Shown here: positions 36,507-45,455 of the stretch, in pieces
Layout of the letters: each line of letters opens with the position of its first letter
Position numbering within the stretch: position 1 is the stretch's first letter
Source: Paenibacillus sp. FSL K6-1096
GTDB lineage: Bacteria; Bacillota; Bacilli; Paenibacillales; Paenibacillaceae
DNA length: 64,000 nucleotides
Reading direction: 5' to 3'
NCBI RefSeq assembly: GCF_037977055.1
Contig: NZ_CP150274.1
Span: forward strand, 6,262,001 to 6,326,000
The notes under the pieces: model-generated
What the model was told of the DNA's origin: nothing
Databases searched by the model: none
The model's input: the letters and a program-made list of their open reading frames with translations, nothing else
Position numbers and translations under genes: made by a program

Positions 36507-37268
36507 TTGTTTATGAAAACACTTACGCCTAATATCTACAAATTAGAGATTGATATTACTTTTAAGTGTACATTAAAGTGTTTCAACTGCAATCGTGGAT
36601 TATCGATTGTAGACGGTAGGGAGGAAGAAAATATGTCTTTAACCCAATTCTCGAAGTTTATAGCTCAATCTATTGAAAACCAACATTTATGGAAACAGAT
36701 AAGAATAATGGGAGGGGAGCCTACCATTCATCCCCATTTCGATGAAATTGTTGAAAGACTATATCTATATAAGACAAAGTTTAACAGAAATCTAGATTTA
36801 ATAGTAAGTACGAATGGTAAATCTAAACACACCAAACAAAAAATAGAATATATAAAAAATCGTTTTCCTGACATATTAATAGAAAATACAGCAAAAGAGA
36901 ACAAATACATTGATAATTTCACCTTATTTCACGTGGCTCCTAAAGATTTGGATATGTATGATAACCATACCTACGCAGGTTGTTGGGCAACAATGAAAAA
37001 CGGGCTGGGACTTAACTTTTCAGGGTTCTATCCTTGTAGTGTTGGCGGCTCCATTGCCAGATTGTTTAATTATGATATAGGAATTAAAAATATTAATGAA
37101 ATAAATATAAATAACCTGGTTAGGATGTACGAACAATTATGTTCCCTGTGTGGCATGTATCACAATATTAAAGTGGATCCCGATCGTATTGAGTCAGTTA
37201 TTTCCCCTTCATGGGAAAAACTAATAGAACTTTTGAAAAAGGATAAGTTAGTTATAAATAGATTTTGA
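36507..37268 (+). CDS. Short radical SAM protein
   Basis: The 253-residue protein has the radical SAM motif C21-x3-C25-x2-C28 in DITFKCTLKCFNCNRG, the GGEP motif in QIRIMGGEPTIHP, and a C-terminal pair of blocks with YAGCWATMKNGLGLNF, GFYPCSVGG and LCSLCGMYH that may hold an auxiliary cluster. It is shorter than typical SPASM enzymes. TTG 36507 lies at ideal distance from AAGGAGGT (36493-36500); ATG 36513 is six bases later. It is separated from the main run by the decayed carbamoyltransferase, so it may have its own transcript. Substrate unknown. Confidence 0.85.
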   Translation: MFMKTLTPNIYKLEIDITFKCTLKCFNCNRGLSIVDGREEENMSLTQFSKFIAQSIENQHLWKQIRIMGGEPTIHPHFDEIVERLYLYKTKFNRNLDLIVSTNGKSKHTKQKIEYIKNRFPDILIENTAKENKYIDNFTLFHVAPKDLDMYDNHTYAGCWATMKNGLGLNFSGFYPCSVGGSIARLFNYDIGIKNINEININNLVRMYEQLCSLCGMYHNIKVDPDRIESVISPSWEKLIELLKKDKLVINRF

Positions 37269-37480
37269 CAAAAGTTTTTGATTGATAGCGGCTGTACGTT
37301 GAAGATTGATTATGAAATAACCCAATGTACTAGAGGGTAGAAGGATTTACCTTCGAAAGTGTGAGCATATAAAAATAATCTCTGTAAAAATAAGGATGGA
37401 ATATAAACTGAATATTGCTCCACATTTTGGTAAGTCTTTGTTATTAAACTCTTTATACTTCTGCTTACAGACGATGTTTC

Positions 37481-37629
37481 AGCTGTTTTTGTTCCGAATG
37501 AAGGGCCATCTCGGTCTCAATCTGCTCTAAGGCGCGGTCTTTGGTCTCGATGACTACGAAGCGGACGAAGAAGAGACTCAGGAACAGATAAAGCCAAGAC
37601 CGAGAAGATGACTCCGAAGGTCAACTGGT
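37481..37629 (-). pseudogene. Fragment of the MFS sugar symporter 3' end
   Basis: These bases are a close copy of 3251-3400, the C-terminal codons of the symporter gene on the minus strand. Several single-base deletions (in the 37590-37610 stretch) break the frame. Similarity ends where the cydC fragment begins, so the roughly 11 kb lying between 3400 and 14400 in the intact locus is absent from this copy. It is a relic, not a gene. Confidence 0.85.
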
Positions 37630-37958
37630 GAGAGAACCTGTCCGACGGCGAGAAGCAGCGTCTGGCGCTGGCCCGGGTGTTGCTCCGCAAAGGGCGGTTA
37701 TGGCTGCTGGATGAACCTACCTCTTCGCTGGATTATGTAACGGAAGAGCGCGTGTTGACCCATCTCCACGAACAGTCCGCCGGAGACACTTTACTGCTCA
37801 TATGCCACCGGCTTACTGGACTGGAGGGGATGGACAAGATTATCGTCATGGAGCAGGGCAGGGTGATCGAAACAGGTTCATATGCGGAGCTGATGGAGCA
37901 AGAGGGCTATTTGTACCGGATGAAGCAGATTGAGCTGCAAATGGTTGGCGGGCAGTAG
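37630..37958 (+). pseudogene. Truncated cydC 3' fragment (right direct repeat) with the native C-terminus
   Basis: The frame from LSDGEKQRLALARVLL through LWLLDEPTSSLD to the stop matches the last 102 codons of cydC but ends in QMVGGQ, not SMI. It keeps the ABC signature, Walker B and H-loop, but lacks Walker A and all membrane segments, so it cannot act as a transporter. Differences from the full gene are mostly synonymous. It probably carries the original end of the chromosomal cydC, displaced by the island, and it is followed by a terminator. Confidence 0.9.
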
Positions 37959-37980
37959 GCTATAGAATTTCAATTCTAGA

Positions 37981-38022
37981 ACAATCCCGATATGACACCA
38001 AGCATATCAGGATTGTTTTTTT
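37981..38022 (+). terminator. Terminator after the cydC fragment
   Basis: ACAATCC and GATATG pair with CATATC and GGATTGT, with one mismatch between the two stem parts and a loop of about eight bases. A run of seven T follows. It is likely the original terminator of the cyd operon, now separated from the full-length cydC. Confidence 0.8.
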
Positions 38023-38101
38023 GTCTGGTTAAACCTTTAATTTGACGGGTTGTAGATTTACAGGAATATAGTTATATTTTAGAAAATACAGGAAGGAGAA
38101 A

Positions 38102-39901
38102 ATGAATGAAATTATGCCCAAGCAAGCCATAAAATCCATCGCCATTTTATTCAAATATGCGCCTTATGTAATCATCTTGAAGTTATTACAGATCCTGCTG
38201 CTTGCTCTGACCACTCCGCTGACGCTATACATAACACAGCATCTGATTGATTCTTTACAAGGTTATATGAATAATAGTATTCCGCTGAATCAGCTTGTCC
38301 AATGGGGAGCAGCTTTGGTAGCTACCTTGCTCTTGACAGCGAATAGCACCTTCATTGATAGCATGATTACCCTACGCTTAAGGAGTAAGCTGAACAAGGA
38401 TTTTATGGAAGAGATTGTGCAGAAATTTGACCGGATAGAATACTCCTGTTTTGAGGATTCGAAGGTACAGGATCATTTGAATAAGATCGGGAATCACCCG
38501 GATGAAAAGATTCTGGAGGTACTGATTCAGACCTTAACGATGATATCGCAGCTTGTCAGCTTAGTGAGCTTGATGGCTATCTTTTTACAGGTGTCGGTCT
38601 GGTTTACTGTGGCATTCCTGGCAATCTTCACACTAATGGTGGTACTGAACTTCAAAGCAATGAAAATGATGAACGGGCTGTTTACCAGCCAATCCCGGGA
38701 TGAGCGTGAATTATCCTATCTGGGGGGACTGCTAAGTGACAAAAGACCCTTGCTAGAACTCAAGGTATTTGGTGCGGTCAAATATATCCAGAGTAAATGG
38801 AAACAAAAATCAGAAAAGGTGCTAAGAGAGCGGTTGTTGACTACGATAAAGTCTCATCGCTATTTTGCTGGCAGCAGCTTCTTGCTTCTGATGTGGATAG
38901 GATTAGTAATCTTTGAGCTGATCCATGGAGTCATGGAACGGCGGGTTTCTGTGGGGTTGTTCGTTTCTTTGGTTGGAGCATCCGGCAGTATTTTGGGAAT
39001 TGCAGATGACCTGTCATTGCTATTCTCCCGGCTGTCTCATCGTTGTATGGAGATTATGCATTATGAAATGTTCATGCAGCTTCCAGAGCGGAAAATGGCA
39101 ACTGTATCCGAGCATCCGGCATCTGCCGACTCTGAACCTTATCCATTCATAGAATTTAGAGATGTCTGTTTTACATATCCGGGGACTGCAGAGCAGGTGC
39201 TGAAGAAGGTCTCCTTCACCATTCATCAGCATGAACATATTGCTTTGGTCGGAGGGAATGGGGCCGGTAAATCGACAATTGTAAAGCTGTTAATGAAGCT
39301 ATATGTTCCAGATCGCGGAGAAATATTGATATATGGTGTACCTTTGAACCGGATCAGTCAAGAAAACCTTAGAAACAGTATGGGAATTATCTTTCAGGAT
39401 TATGGCAAGTATTCATTGACTCTTCGGGAGAATATCGCTTTTGGTAACATAGCCAAAATAGGAAATGACAATGACCTTAGAGTTGCTCTGACCAAGGCAG
39501 CACCAGATGGATTTCTATCTGATTTGGATACGGCTTTAGGGAAGATTGCAGAGAATGGTATAGATCTGTCCGGAGGACAATGGCAGAAGATAGCCATGGC
39601 CCGTGCCTATTTGGCAGATTGCCCCTTCATGATTATGGATGAACCGACGGCGGCATTAGATCCGGTGGCTGAAAGTGAATTGTACGCAACTTTTAGAGAT
39701 ATGATGGGTGAAAAGGGTTGTTTATTTATCTCTCATCGATTGGCGAGCGCCAGATTCTCTGACCGTATCTTAGTGCTACAAGACGGTGCTATTGCGGAAG
39801 ACGGAACTCACGAACACTTAATCAGTCAGAAGGGTATGTATGCAAATCTATGGAGCAAGCAAAGCTCTTGGTATAGGGACAGTGATGACTATGAAGGATA
39901 A
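38102..39901 (+). CDS. ABC exporter half-transporter 1
   Basis: The 599-residue protein has about six membrane segments in residues 15-310, then an ATPase with Walker A GGNGAGKSTIVK, signature LSGGQWQKIAMARAYL and Walker B FMIMDEPTAALDP, and the switch SHRLASARF. There is no peptidase domain. LSGGQW signatures in both partners are common in exporters of peptide or lantibiotic clusters. The start follows GGAAGGAG. Its end overlaps the second half-transporter, so the two should form a heterodimer. Base composition is intermediate between island and flank. The substrate is unknown. Confidence 0.9.
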   Translation: MNEIMPKQAIKSIAILFKYAPYVIILKLLQILLLALTTPLTLYITQHLIDSLQGYMNNSIPLNQLVQWGAALVATLLLTANSTFIDSMITLRLRSKLNKDFMEEIVQKFDRIEYSCFEDSKVQDHLNKIGNHPDEKILEVLIQTLTMISQLVSLVSLMAIFLQVSVWFTVAFLAIFTLMVVLNFKAMKMMNGLFTSQSRDERELSYLGGLLSDKRPLLELKVFGAVKYIQSKWKQKSEKVLRERLLTTIKSHRYFAGSSFLLLMWIGLVIFELIHGVMERRVSVGLFVSLVGASGSILGIADDLSLLFSRLSHRCMEIMHYEMFMQLPERKMATVSEHPASADSEPYPFIEFRDVCFTYPGTAEQVLKKVSFTIHQHEHIALVGGNGAGKSTIVKLLMKLYVPDRGEILIYGVPLNRISQENLRNSMGIIFQDYGKYSLTLRENIAFGNIAKIGNDNDLRVALTKAAPDGFLSDLDTALGKIAENGIDLSGGQWQKIAMARAYLADCPFMIMDEPTAALDPVAESELYATFRDMMGEKGCLFISHRLASARFSDRILVLQDGAIAEDGTHEHLISQKGMYANLWSKQSSWYRDSDDYEG

Positions 39902-41660
39902 ATACACACCGCTGGTGATTGTGTTAAGAGTGTACAAACAAACCTTAAAGGCTGCTCCCTGGTCAGGGATTTTGTCTCCGCTGTATTATTTGCTTGAGAG
40001 CATTTTTCCTGTGTTTATAACTATTATATCAGCCAGACTTTTTAATGGAATTTACGCTTACTCCCAAGGCAGAACGGAGGCGGAGCCTCTTTTTTTCTAC
40101 GGGGGAGCTCTGCTGGCAGGCTATGTAGTGAAGCAGATCCTTCAGTTTATATCTAATATCACAATCAATGCCGGAGTTTATGAACGGTGCACGGATTATC
40201 ACAAACAGGCCATTGCTCATAAGAGTTCCCGGTTACCGCTAATCCTGTATGAGGACTCCGAGACTATGAACATCAAAGCTAGAGCTACGGACTGTGTAAA
40301 CCGTGAAATTTTAAGTCAAATTTATATGTCATCTGCGGTATTTGCTACAAGCGCTATCAGTATTATTTCATTGGTGTCTGTGCTGGCCAGCTACAATCTG
40401 CTGTTTATTCTGTTGTCTTTGTTGACAGTCATCCCCTACTTTATCGCTAGAAGGCTGCGTGGTAAGGATTTCTATGCACTAAAGAAGAGACAAACCACAC
40501 GAGTCCGCTATAGGGATTACTTGTGGGAAATGTTCAATGATAAGACAGCAGTGAAAGAAATGCGAACCATGGGGTTCGACCAGTACTTAAGAGAGCGATT
40601 TAAAGAAACGAGAGTTGAGATCGATAAGGAGTTATGGGAATTCAGTAAAAAGGATGCCTTATCTTTGCTATTCTGCGATACGATTCGTGTCATTGGTTAT
40701 ACGGCGAGTGTTGTTCTCGCACTGGTCCTAACCATATCAGGTAAGATTAACATAGGCTTGTTCGGAGCAAGCATTGGGGCTTTCTTATCTGTGCAGAATG
40801 AAACGAAGAAGTTCTTAATGGATCTGGGCAGCCTTCCTGAGAAAATAGCTTTTGCCAAAGACTACTATACTTTTTTGGACTTAACAGAAGAACAGAAAGG
40901 CTCTGTGCAAAAAAAGGGACTGAGCAACAGCATAAGACTGGAGCAGCTTGAATTTACTTATCCCAATGCAGCTGCCAAAATGATTAAAGGCATTAATCTG
41001 GAAATTCATAAAGGTGAGAAGATAGCGGTTATAGGAGAAAATGGAAGCGGGAAAACCACGCTCTCGAAGTTGATTTTGGGGTTATACCCCGTTCAGCACG
41101 GAACAGTTACTTATGATGGAGAAGCGCTAACGGGGCTTGATCAGGAGGCGCTCTTCCAAATGATCTCTATCATTCCACAGGATTTCATGAGATATTCACT
41201 AACTCTTAGAGAGAATATCTGTATCTCGGATCTGGGCAGAACTAATGTTGACCGTGATATCTTGGATGTGCTGGCAATGGTTGATCTGGATATTGACCCC
41301 GCCGGGCTCGATCGTACACTAGGGAGAGAATTCGATGGACTGGAGCTTTCAGGCGGACAATGGCAGAAGCTCTCCATTGCGAGGGGGTTATTCAAGAAGA
41401 GTGAGATTATCGTGATGGATGAGCCGACTAGCGCACTGGACCCGCTGATTGAGAATCAGATCCTGATGAATTTCCTTACAGTAGCTCAAGGTAAGACTGC
41501 AATTATCGTCTCCCACCGCACAGGTTTGTGCCGTCATGTGGACAGAATTGTAGTGATGAAGGCCGGTGAGATCGTCGAAGTCGGCAGCCACAGCGAGCTG
41601 ATTCAGAGAGACGGCGAGTATACAAGGCTGTATACAACGCAAGAGCAGTGGTACGTCTAG
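39885..41660 (+). CDS. ABC exporter half-transporter 2
   Basis: This partner of about 591 residues has a membrane domain (residues 20-320) and an ATPase with GENGSGKTTLSK, LSGGQWQKLSIARGL, VMDEPTSALDP and SHRTGLCRHVD. ATG 39885 with GGGA upstream overlaps the first half-transporter by 17 bases; ATG 39891 is nearly as good. Both ATPase sites appear complete. The stop overlaps the convergent AraC gene. Whether it belongs with the nearby island is uncertain; the cydC and symporter relics lie between them. Confidence 0.9.
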   Translation: MTMKDKYTPLVIVLRVYKQTLKAAPWSGILSPLYYLLESIFPVFITIISARLFNGIYAYSQGRTEAEPLFFYGGALLAGYVVKQILQFISNITINAGVYERCTDYHKQAIAHKSSRLPLILYEDSETMNIKARATDCVNREILSQIYMSSAVFATSAISIISLVSVLASYNLLFILLSLLTVIPYFIARRLRGKDFYALKKRQTTRVRYRDYLWEMFNDKTAVKEMRTMGFDQYLRERFKETRVEIDKELWEFSKKDALSLLFCDTIRVIGYTASVVLALVLTISGKINIGLFGASIGAFLSVQNETKKFLMDLGSLPEKIAFAKDYYTFLDLTEEQKGSVQKKGLSNSIRLEQLEFTYPNAAAKMIKGINLEIHKGEKIAVIGENGSGKTTLSKLILGLYPVQHGTVTYDGEALTGLDQEALFQMISIIPQDFMRYSLTLRENICISDLGRTNVDRDILDVLAMVDLDIDPAGLDRTLGREFDGLELSGGQWQKLSIARGLFKKSEIIVMDEPTSALDPLIENQILMNFLTVAQGKTAIIVSHRTGLCRHVDRIVVMKAGEIVEVGSHSELIQRDGEYTRLYTTQEQWYV

Positions 41661-42541
41661 GTTTGGACAGAACGAGACAACCGATACCTGCCCGCAGGCA
41701 TGCCATAGTGTGTCTTAAAAGCGGAGCAAAATTGCTCAAGCGATGAGTAGCCGACCGATTCTGCGATATGGCTGATGGTCATGGCGGTCATGGTCAGGTA
41801 ATGAGCCGCTGCATTTAACCGGGCTATGGTACGCTTCTGAGTAAACGTCATGCCGTAGAATTGCCTGATCGTTCTTTCCGTCTGTCTGACGCTCAAGCCC
41901 AAGGTGTCCGCCAGTGCCTGTACAGTAATGAAGCGGTATTGGTACAGAAAGCTGTGTTCGATGGTAGTCAGCCGGGTGTCGTCGAGCGTCTGCAGCGGTG
42001 CCCGTGAGACGGAGCCGGCCGGCTGGTCACCCGTATAATTCCGGATGAGCTTGATGACAATCTGTTCAAGAATCGTGCTTATATACCGGTGATAGCCGAT
42101 GAATCTGCGGGTAGTTTCCATGGATAGCTGCTCGAACAGCGGCATCAGGTTTTGGGTATCCTGGCCGATCCAGAAGGGTGTCTGTACGAATGCTCCGGTA
42201 ATGAGATCAAGCTCCTGATCCCGGGCAGGCTTGTGTTCAAGCAGCTCGAAGCAGACACAATACTCCGACATAGGGTCCGAGGGATTCGTAATCTGCTCAT
42301 GGACGACATCAGGTCCTGTCATGAACAAGGTGCCGGGGACAATCGGATAACTGTGCCCGTTTGCGATCAGCGTACCCTGCCCCTCGGGGATATAATGCAG
42401 CTCATAGCTTCGTTTGCTGTGGATATGCTCGGGAAAAGAACGGTGAAATGTGCCGGATAGCATATATGCCACATTCAATGCCAGCTCTCCGACAGTAACC
42501 TTAAGATTCATATTCTCCAGGTGGATCGGCGGTAAATTCAT
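41657..42541 (-). CDS. AraC-family regulator
   Basis: The 294-residue protein has an N-terminal cupin-like sensing domain (FPEHIHSKRSYELHYIPEGQGTLIANG) and a C-terminal AraC double helix-turn-helix (TVQALADTLGLSVRQTERTIRQFYGMTF and ISHIAESVGYSSLEQFCSAFKTHYGM). It is divergent from the GH95-like glycosidase gene and probably activates it in response to a sugar. The spacing between the two starts is 155 bases. Confidence 0.9.
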   Translation of the reverse strand: MNLPPIHLENMNLKVTVGELALNVAYMLSGTFHRSFPEHIHSKRSYELHYIPEGQGTLIANGHSYPIVPGTLFMTGPDVVHEQITNPSDPMSEYCVCFELLEHKPARDQELDLITGAFVQTPFWIGQDTQNLMPLFEQLSMETTRRFIGYHRYISTILEQIVIKLIRNYTGDQPAGSVSRAPLQTLDDTRLTTIEHSFLYQYRFITVQALADTLGLSVRQTERTIRQFYGMTFTQKRTIARLNAAAHYLTMTAMTISHIAESVGYSSLEQFCSAFKTHYGMPAGRYRLSRSVQT

Positions 42542-42696
42542 GCGCTATCCGCTCCTCATTCAAGGCTGTGCACCCATTATAACAGATCTGCGAAATTGCG
42601 ACATGCGAAGCGGGAATCTGTCGTTCCTGTGAATGCCGCTTGAAGCCAGGTCTTCTTTATAATAATAGTCACATGAAGGGGAGGGAGAACATTAGC

Positions 42697-45414
42697 ATGA
42701 AGAAAGAGCTGCAATCTGTACGCCTCTATGAAAAAGGAAATTACGTCCGCACTTATACGGAGATTCCGGCGTCCGATCCCGGCCGGGCGTGGCGGGACGG
42801 AATGGTCAGCGGAAACGGGGAGAACGGATATGTCACGTCGGGAGCGCCGTATGCGGACAGCTTTATTTTTCAAAATATGTGGTTCAACTATCCGTCCGGC
42901 GACCCGCGGGTGATCCCGGAAGAATTGACAGGACAGCTTGCCGAGGCCAGGAGGAATGTCTTCCAGCTTAATGATCAATGGAAGATTACGTTTGCGGACG
43001 GGACCACCAGGGCAAGAACCTTTCTCTACAGCTATCATCCGGGGCACCAGCTCCGGTTAAGCATCATGAATAAGGGAACCATGTCCGGCTATGAAAGATG
43101 GACAAACTATGAGACGGCGGAAACGGGCGTGCGTTATTCCGATGAAGGCGGCGAGTGGATTCGAACCTCTTTTACGTCCAGGGAAGACAATTTATCGATT
43201 ACGAAGATCTCACAATCGTCTACAGGCAGCAAGATCAACATGATCCTTTCAATAGATGACATTTCGGGGATGTACAAAGCGCAGGATGGGGCGACCGAGG
43301 TGACGGCACTCCAATATAAGAAGCTGGTTGATCCGAATGCGAACTATATCGCACAGGTGGCCCATTACCCGTCTTATCCGGGCAGCGAGCTGGCCGATGG
43401 CGGGTACGCCGGACTGACTCAGGTTGTGGTCGTTAACGGAACCCGGAAAAGAGTGCTGCTTGCGGACACGAATGAACCGATGAATGTTGGAGAAGAACAG
43501 AATCCGGCGATTCAAGTGACCGGTGCAGAAGCCGTGTATTTAATTACCCAATCGGACCGGACCTTTGATCTGGGGAAGATAAGTGATTTTGCAGGCCAGA
43601 CACGCTACGCAATTGTTGACGGTCTCTATCAGAATACGAATGCTATTGCGGTAAAATATCAGGACGTATCGGGCGTATTCGATTACGATGCGGCTCTTGC
43701 GCCTCATACCCGGAAGCACGCCGCAGAATTTAACGCTGTACGTTTCTCTCTTGCAGGCGATGAGGAGGACAAGTCCGCAGACAATGTGACGTTGATCAGC
43801 GCGCAGAAGGCATCCCGAACGGGAATCCATCATGCTTTTATGGAGCAGGTGTACAATCAGGGGCGATATGCCTTGATCTGCTGTAGCGGGTCAAGCGCGC
43901 CTCGGCTGTACGGCATGTGGACCGGAGAATGGAATCCGGGCTGGCGCGCCATCTACACCCTTGACGCCAACGTAAATTTGCAGGTCTCTCCGATGAATAC
44001 AGGCCATTTGACGCTTGCCCAGCCCGGGTATATCACTTTCTTTTTGCGGAATACGCCCGATTTCGAATACAATGCGCGGATGGCCTACGGGATGCATGAT
44101 GCGCTTCAGGTATCGGTCAATTCGGACATCGACCGCGGGATGCATGTGGAGTATGACAACGACTATCCGTTTCAATATTGGAATGCCGGGGCAAGCTGGT
44201 GTCTGCTTCCTATTTTCGAATATTGGCAGTGCTACGGCAACCAGCAGATCCCAATCAATGCTTACATGAGAATCCATGAACTGAATCCGATTCTGAGCGT
44301 ACGCGACGGGGGGCTGACGGATGAAGAATTCGCAGAGCTGCTCGGCAGGGGGTATTTGGATTTAGAGCAAGATATCCTGCTTCCGCTGTTGACCAAGCAG
44401 GCTAATTTCTGGGAGCAGCTCTGTACGCCGGAGTACTATACGGATGTTAACGGCACAGCGTGCTATGAGCAAGGGAAGACGGAGCTGCATCCGGGCGAGA
44501 AGTATCTGCTCATCCCTACTTATTCGCCGGAGAATCATCCGGTCGGTTATAACAGCACGCTCACGGCCAATGCCAGTATGGACATTTCAGCAGCAAGGGA
44601 CGGACTGGGTATGGTCATCACCCTGGAGCGGGCGGTTAAGCGTAACGGATATGAAGCGGCGGTCGCCAGGTGGGAAGCGTTGCTTGCGCTGCTGCCGGAT
44701 TACAAGGTGGACAAGGACGGCGCTTTGCGCGAATGGGCGATGAACGAATATACGGAGAACAACGACCACCGCCATTTGAGCCATCTCTACCCGGCCTGGC
44801 CGGCCTATGAGACGCAGAACGATGCAGAGCTTGCGAGAGCTGCTGTTACCGCGATGGAGAACCGCAACAAATACAATACGTCAGACGCCACGGCGGGGCA
44901 CGGCTGGATGCACAAGGCGCTGGTCTGCGCGCGGTTAAAGGACGGGAACGAAGTGGCCGCTTCGCTTTTGCCGATGATGACGGATTCCGGTTACTATGCC
45001 TCGCTGATGACGGACCACGATACGAACGGGAGAAATGACTGTTATTGCACGGATACCTTATTCGGTACGGTGGGAGCTGTAAATGAGGCGTTGCTGTTCT
45101 CCAATACGGGTGAAATTGAGGTGCTTCCGGCCCTGCCCTCCGAATGGCAAGCAGGCTCCATACACGGATTGATGGCCAGAACCCGGCTGGAGGTCAGCGC
45201 TTTAACATGGGATCTTGTAGCCAAAACGGTGAGCGTTACCCTGGAATCCCTGACCGATGCCAACGATATCATATTGAAATCGGGCATTCCTTGGACTAAA
45301 GCAACGGTCAACGGGGAAAAGGCCATGGCGCATGGAGAGGGAGCGGGGAAATATCTCCGCTTGACGTTGAGTTCGGGTGTTGCTGTTACTGTTGAATTTA
45401 CGTTGTGTGGTTAA
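42697..45414 (+). CDS. GH95-like glycoside hydrolase
   Basis: A protein of about 905 residues without a signal peptide, so it acts in the cytoplasm. The C-terminal half carries GH95-type landmarks: RLYGMWTGEWNPGWRAIYTLDANVNLQ, HLSHLYPAWP, DATAGHGWMHKALVCARLKDG and NTGEIEVLPALPSEWQAGSIHGLMART. The family holds alpha-L-fucosidases and galactosidases with an (alpha/alpha)6 barrel. The start ATG 42697 follows GGGGAGGGAG; the longer frame upstream lacks a site. The specificity cannot be set. It is divergent from an AraC regulator. Confidence 0.82.
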   Translation: MKKELQSVRLYEKGNYVRTYTEIPASDPGRAWRDGMVSGNGENGYVTSGAPYADSFIFQNMWFNYPSGDPRVIPEELTGQLAEARRNVFQLNDQWKITFADGTTRARTFLYSYHPGHQLRLSIMNKGTMSGYERWTNYETAETGVRYSDEGGEWIRTSFTSREDNLSITKISQSSTGSKINMILSIDDISGMYKAQDGATEVTALQYKKLVDPNANYIAQVAHYPSYPGSELADGGYAGLTQVVVVNGTRKRVLLADTNEPMNVGEEQNPAIQVTGAEAVYLITQSDRTFDLGKISDFAGQTRYAIVDGLYQNTNAIAVKYQDVSGVFDYDAALAPHTRKHAAEFNAVRFSLAGDEEDKSADNVTLISAQKASRTGIHHAFMEQVYNQGRYALICCSGSSAPRLYGMWTGEWNPGWRAIYTLDANVNLQVSPMNTGHLTLAQPGYITFFLRNTPDFEYNARMAYGMHDALQVSVNSDIDRGMHVEYDNDYPFQYWNAGASWCLLPIFEYWQCYGNQQIPINAYMRIHELNPILSVRDGGLTDEEFAELLGRGYLDLEQDILLPLLTKQANFWEQLCTPEYYTDVNGTACYEQGKTELHPGEKYLLIPTYSPENHPVGYNSTLTANASMDISAARDGLGMVITLERAVKRNGYEAAVARWEALLALLPDYKVDKDGALREWAMNEYTENNDHRHLSHLYPAWPAYETQNDAELARAAVTAMENRNKYNTSDATAGHGWMHKALVCARLKDGNEVAASLLPMMTDSGYYASLMTDHDTNGRNDCYCTDTLFGTVGAVNEALLFSNTGEIEVLPALPSEWQAGSIHGLMARTRLEVSALTWDLVAKTVSVTLESLTDANDIILKSGIPWTKATVNGEKAMAHGEGAGKYLRLTLSSGVAVTVEFTLCG

Positions 45415-45455
45415 GGTCGAGGGGGCGTATACTATTACTGGAGGGGAGTAGCAAT

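Larger units (their letters stand above)
14707..37629. other. AT-rich biosynthetic island inserted at the 3' end of cydC
   Basis: Base composition drops abruptly after cydC and rises again after about 37270. The genes inside use AT-rich codons, unlike both flanks. Content: one minus-strand gene, then about 19 plus-strand genes for glycosylation, carrier-protein acylation, radical SAM chemistry and export. The island lies between direct copies of the cydC 3' end. No integrase, transposase or tRNA attachment site is visible, which favours homologous recombination over site-specific integration. The last part (37481-37629) is a decayed fragment of the symporter gene. Confidence 0.85.

Noticed and set aside
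14877..37268. RiPP cluster with radical SAM maturases
   Set aside because: I looked in the gaps for a short precursor with a ribosome binding site and a conserved leader and found none. The two carriers, ligase and glycosyltransferases argue for a small-molecule or oligosaccharide product.
14707..37629. Integrase- or transposon-borne island
   Set aside because: No integrase, transposase, tRNA gene or terminal inverted repeats are visible. The flanking repeats are a long coding segment, which points to homologous recombination.
37677..37958. Independent ABC transporter ATPase gene
   Set aside because: It lacks Walker A and all upstream parts and aligns gap-free to the 3' end of cydC, so it is a fragment.
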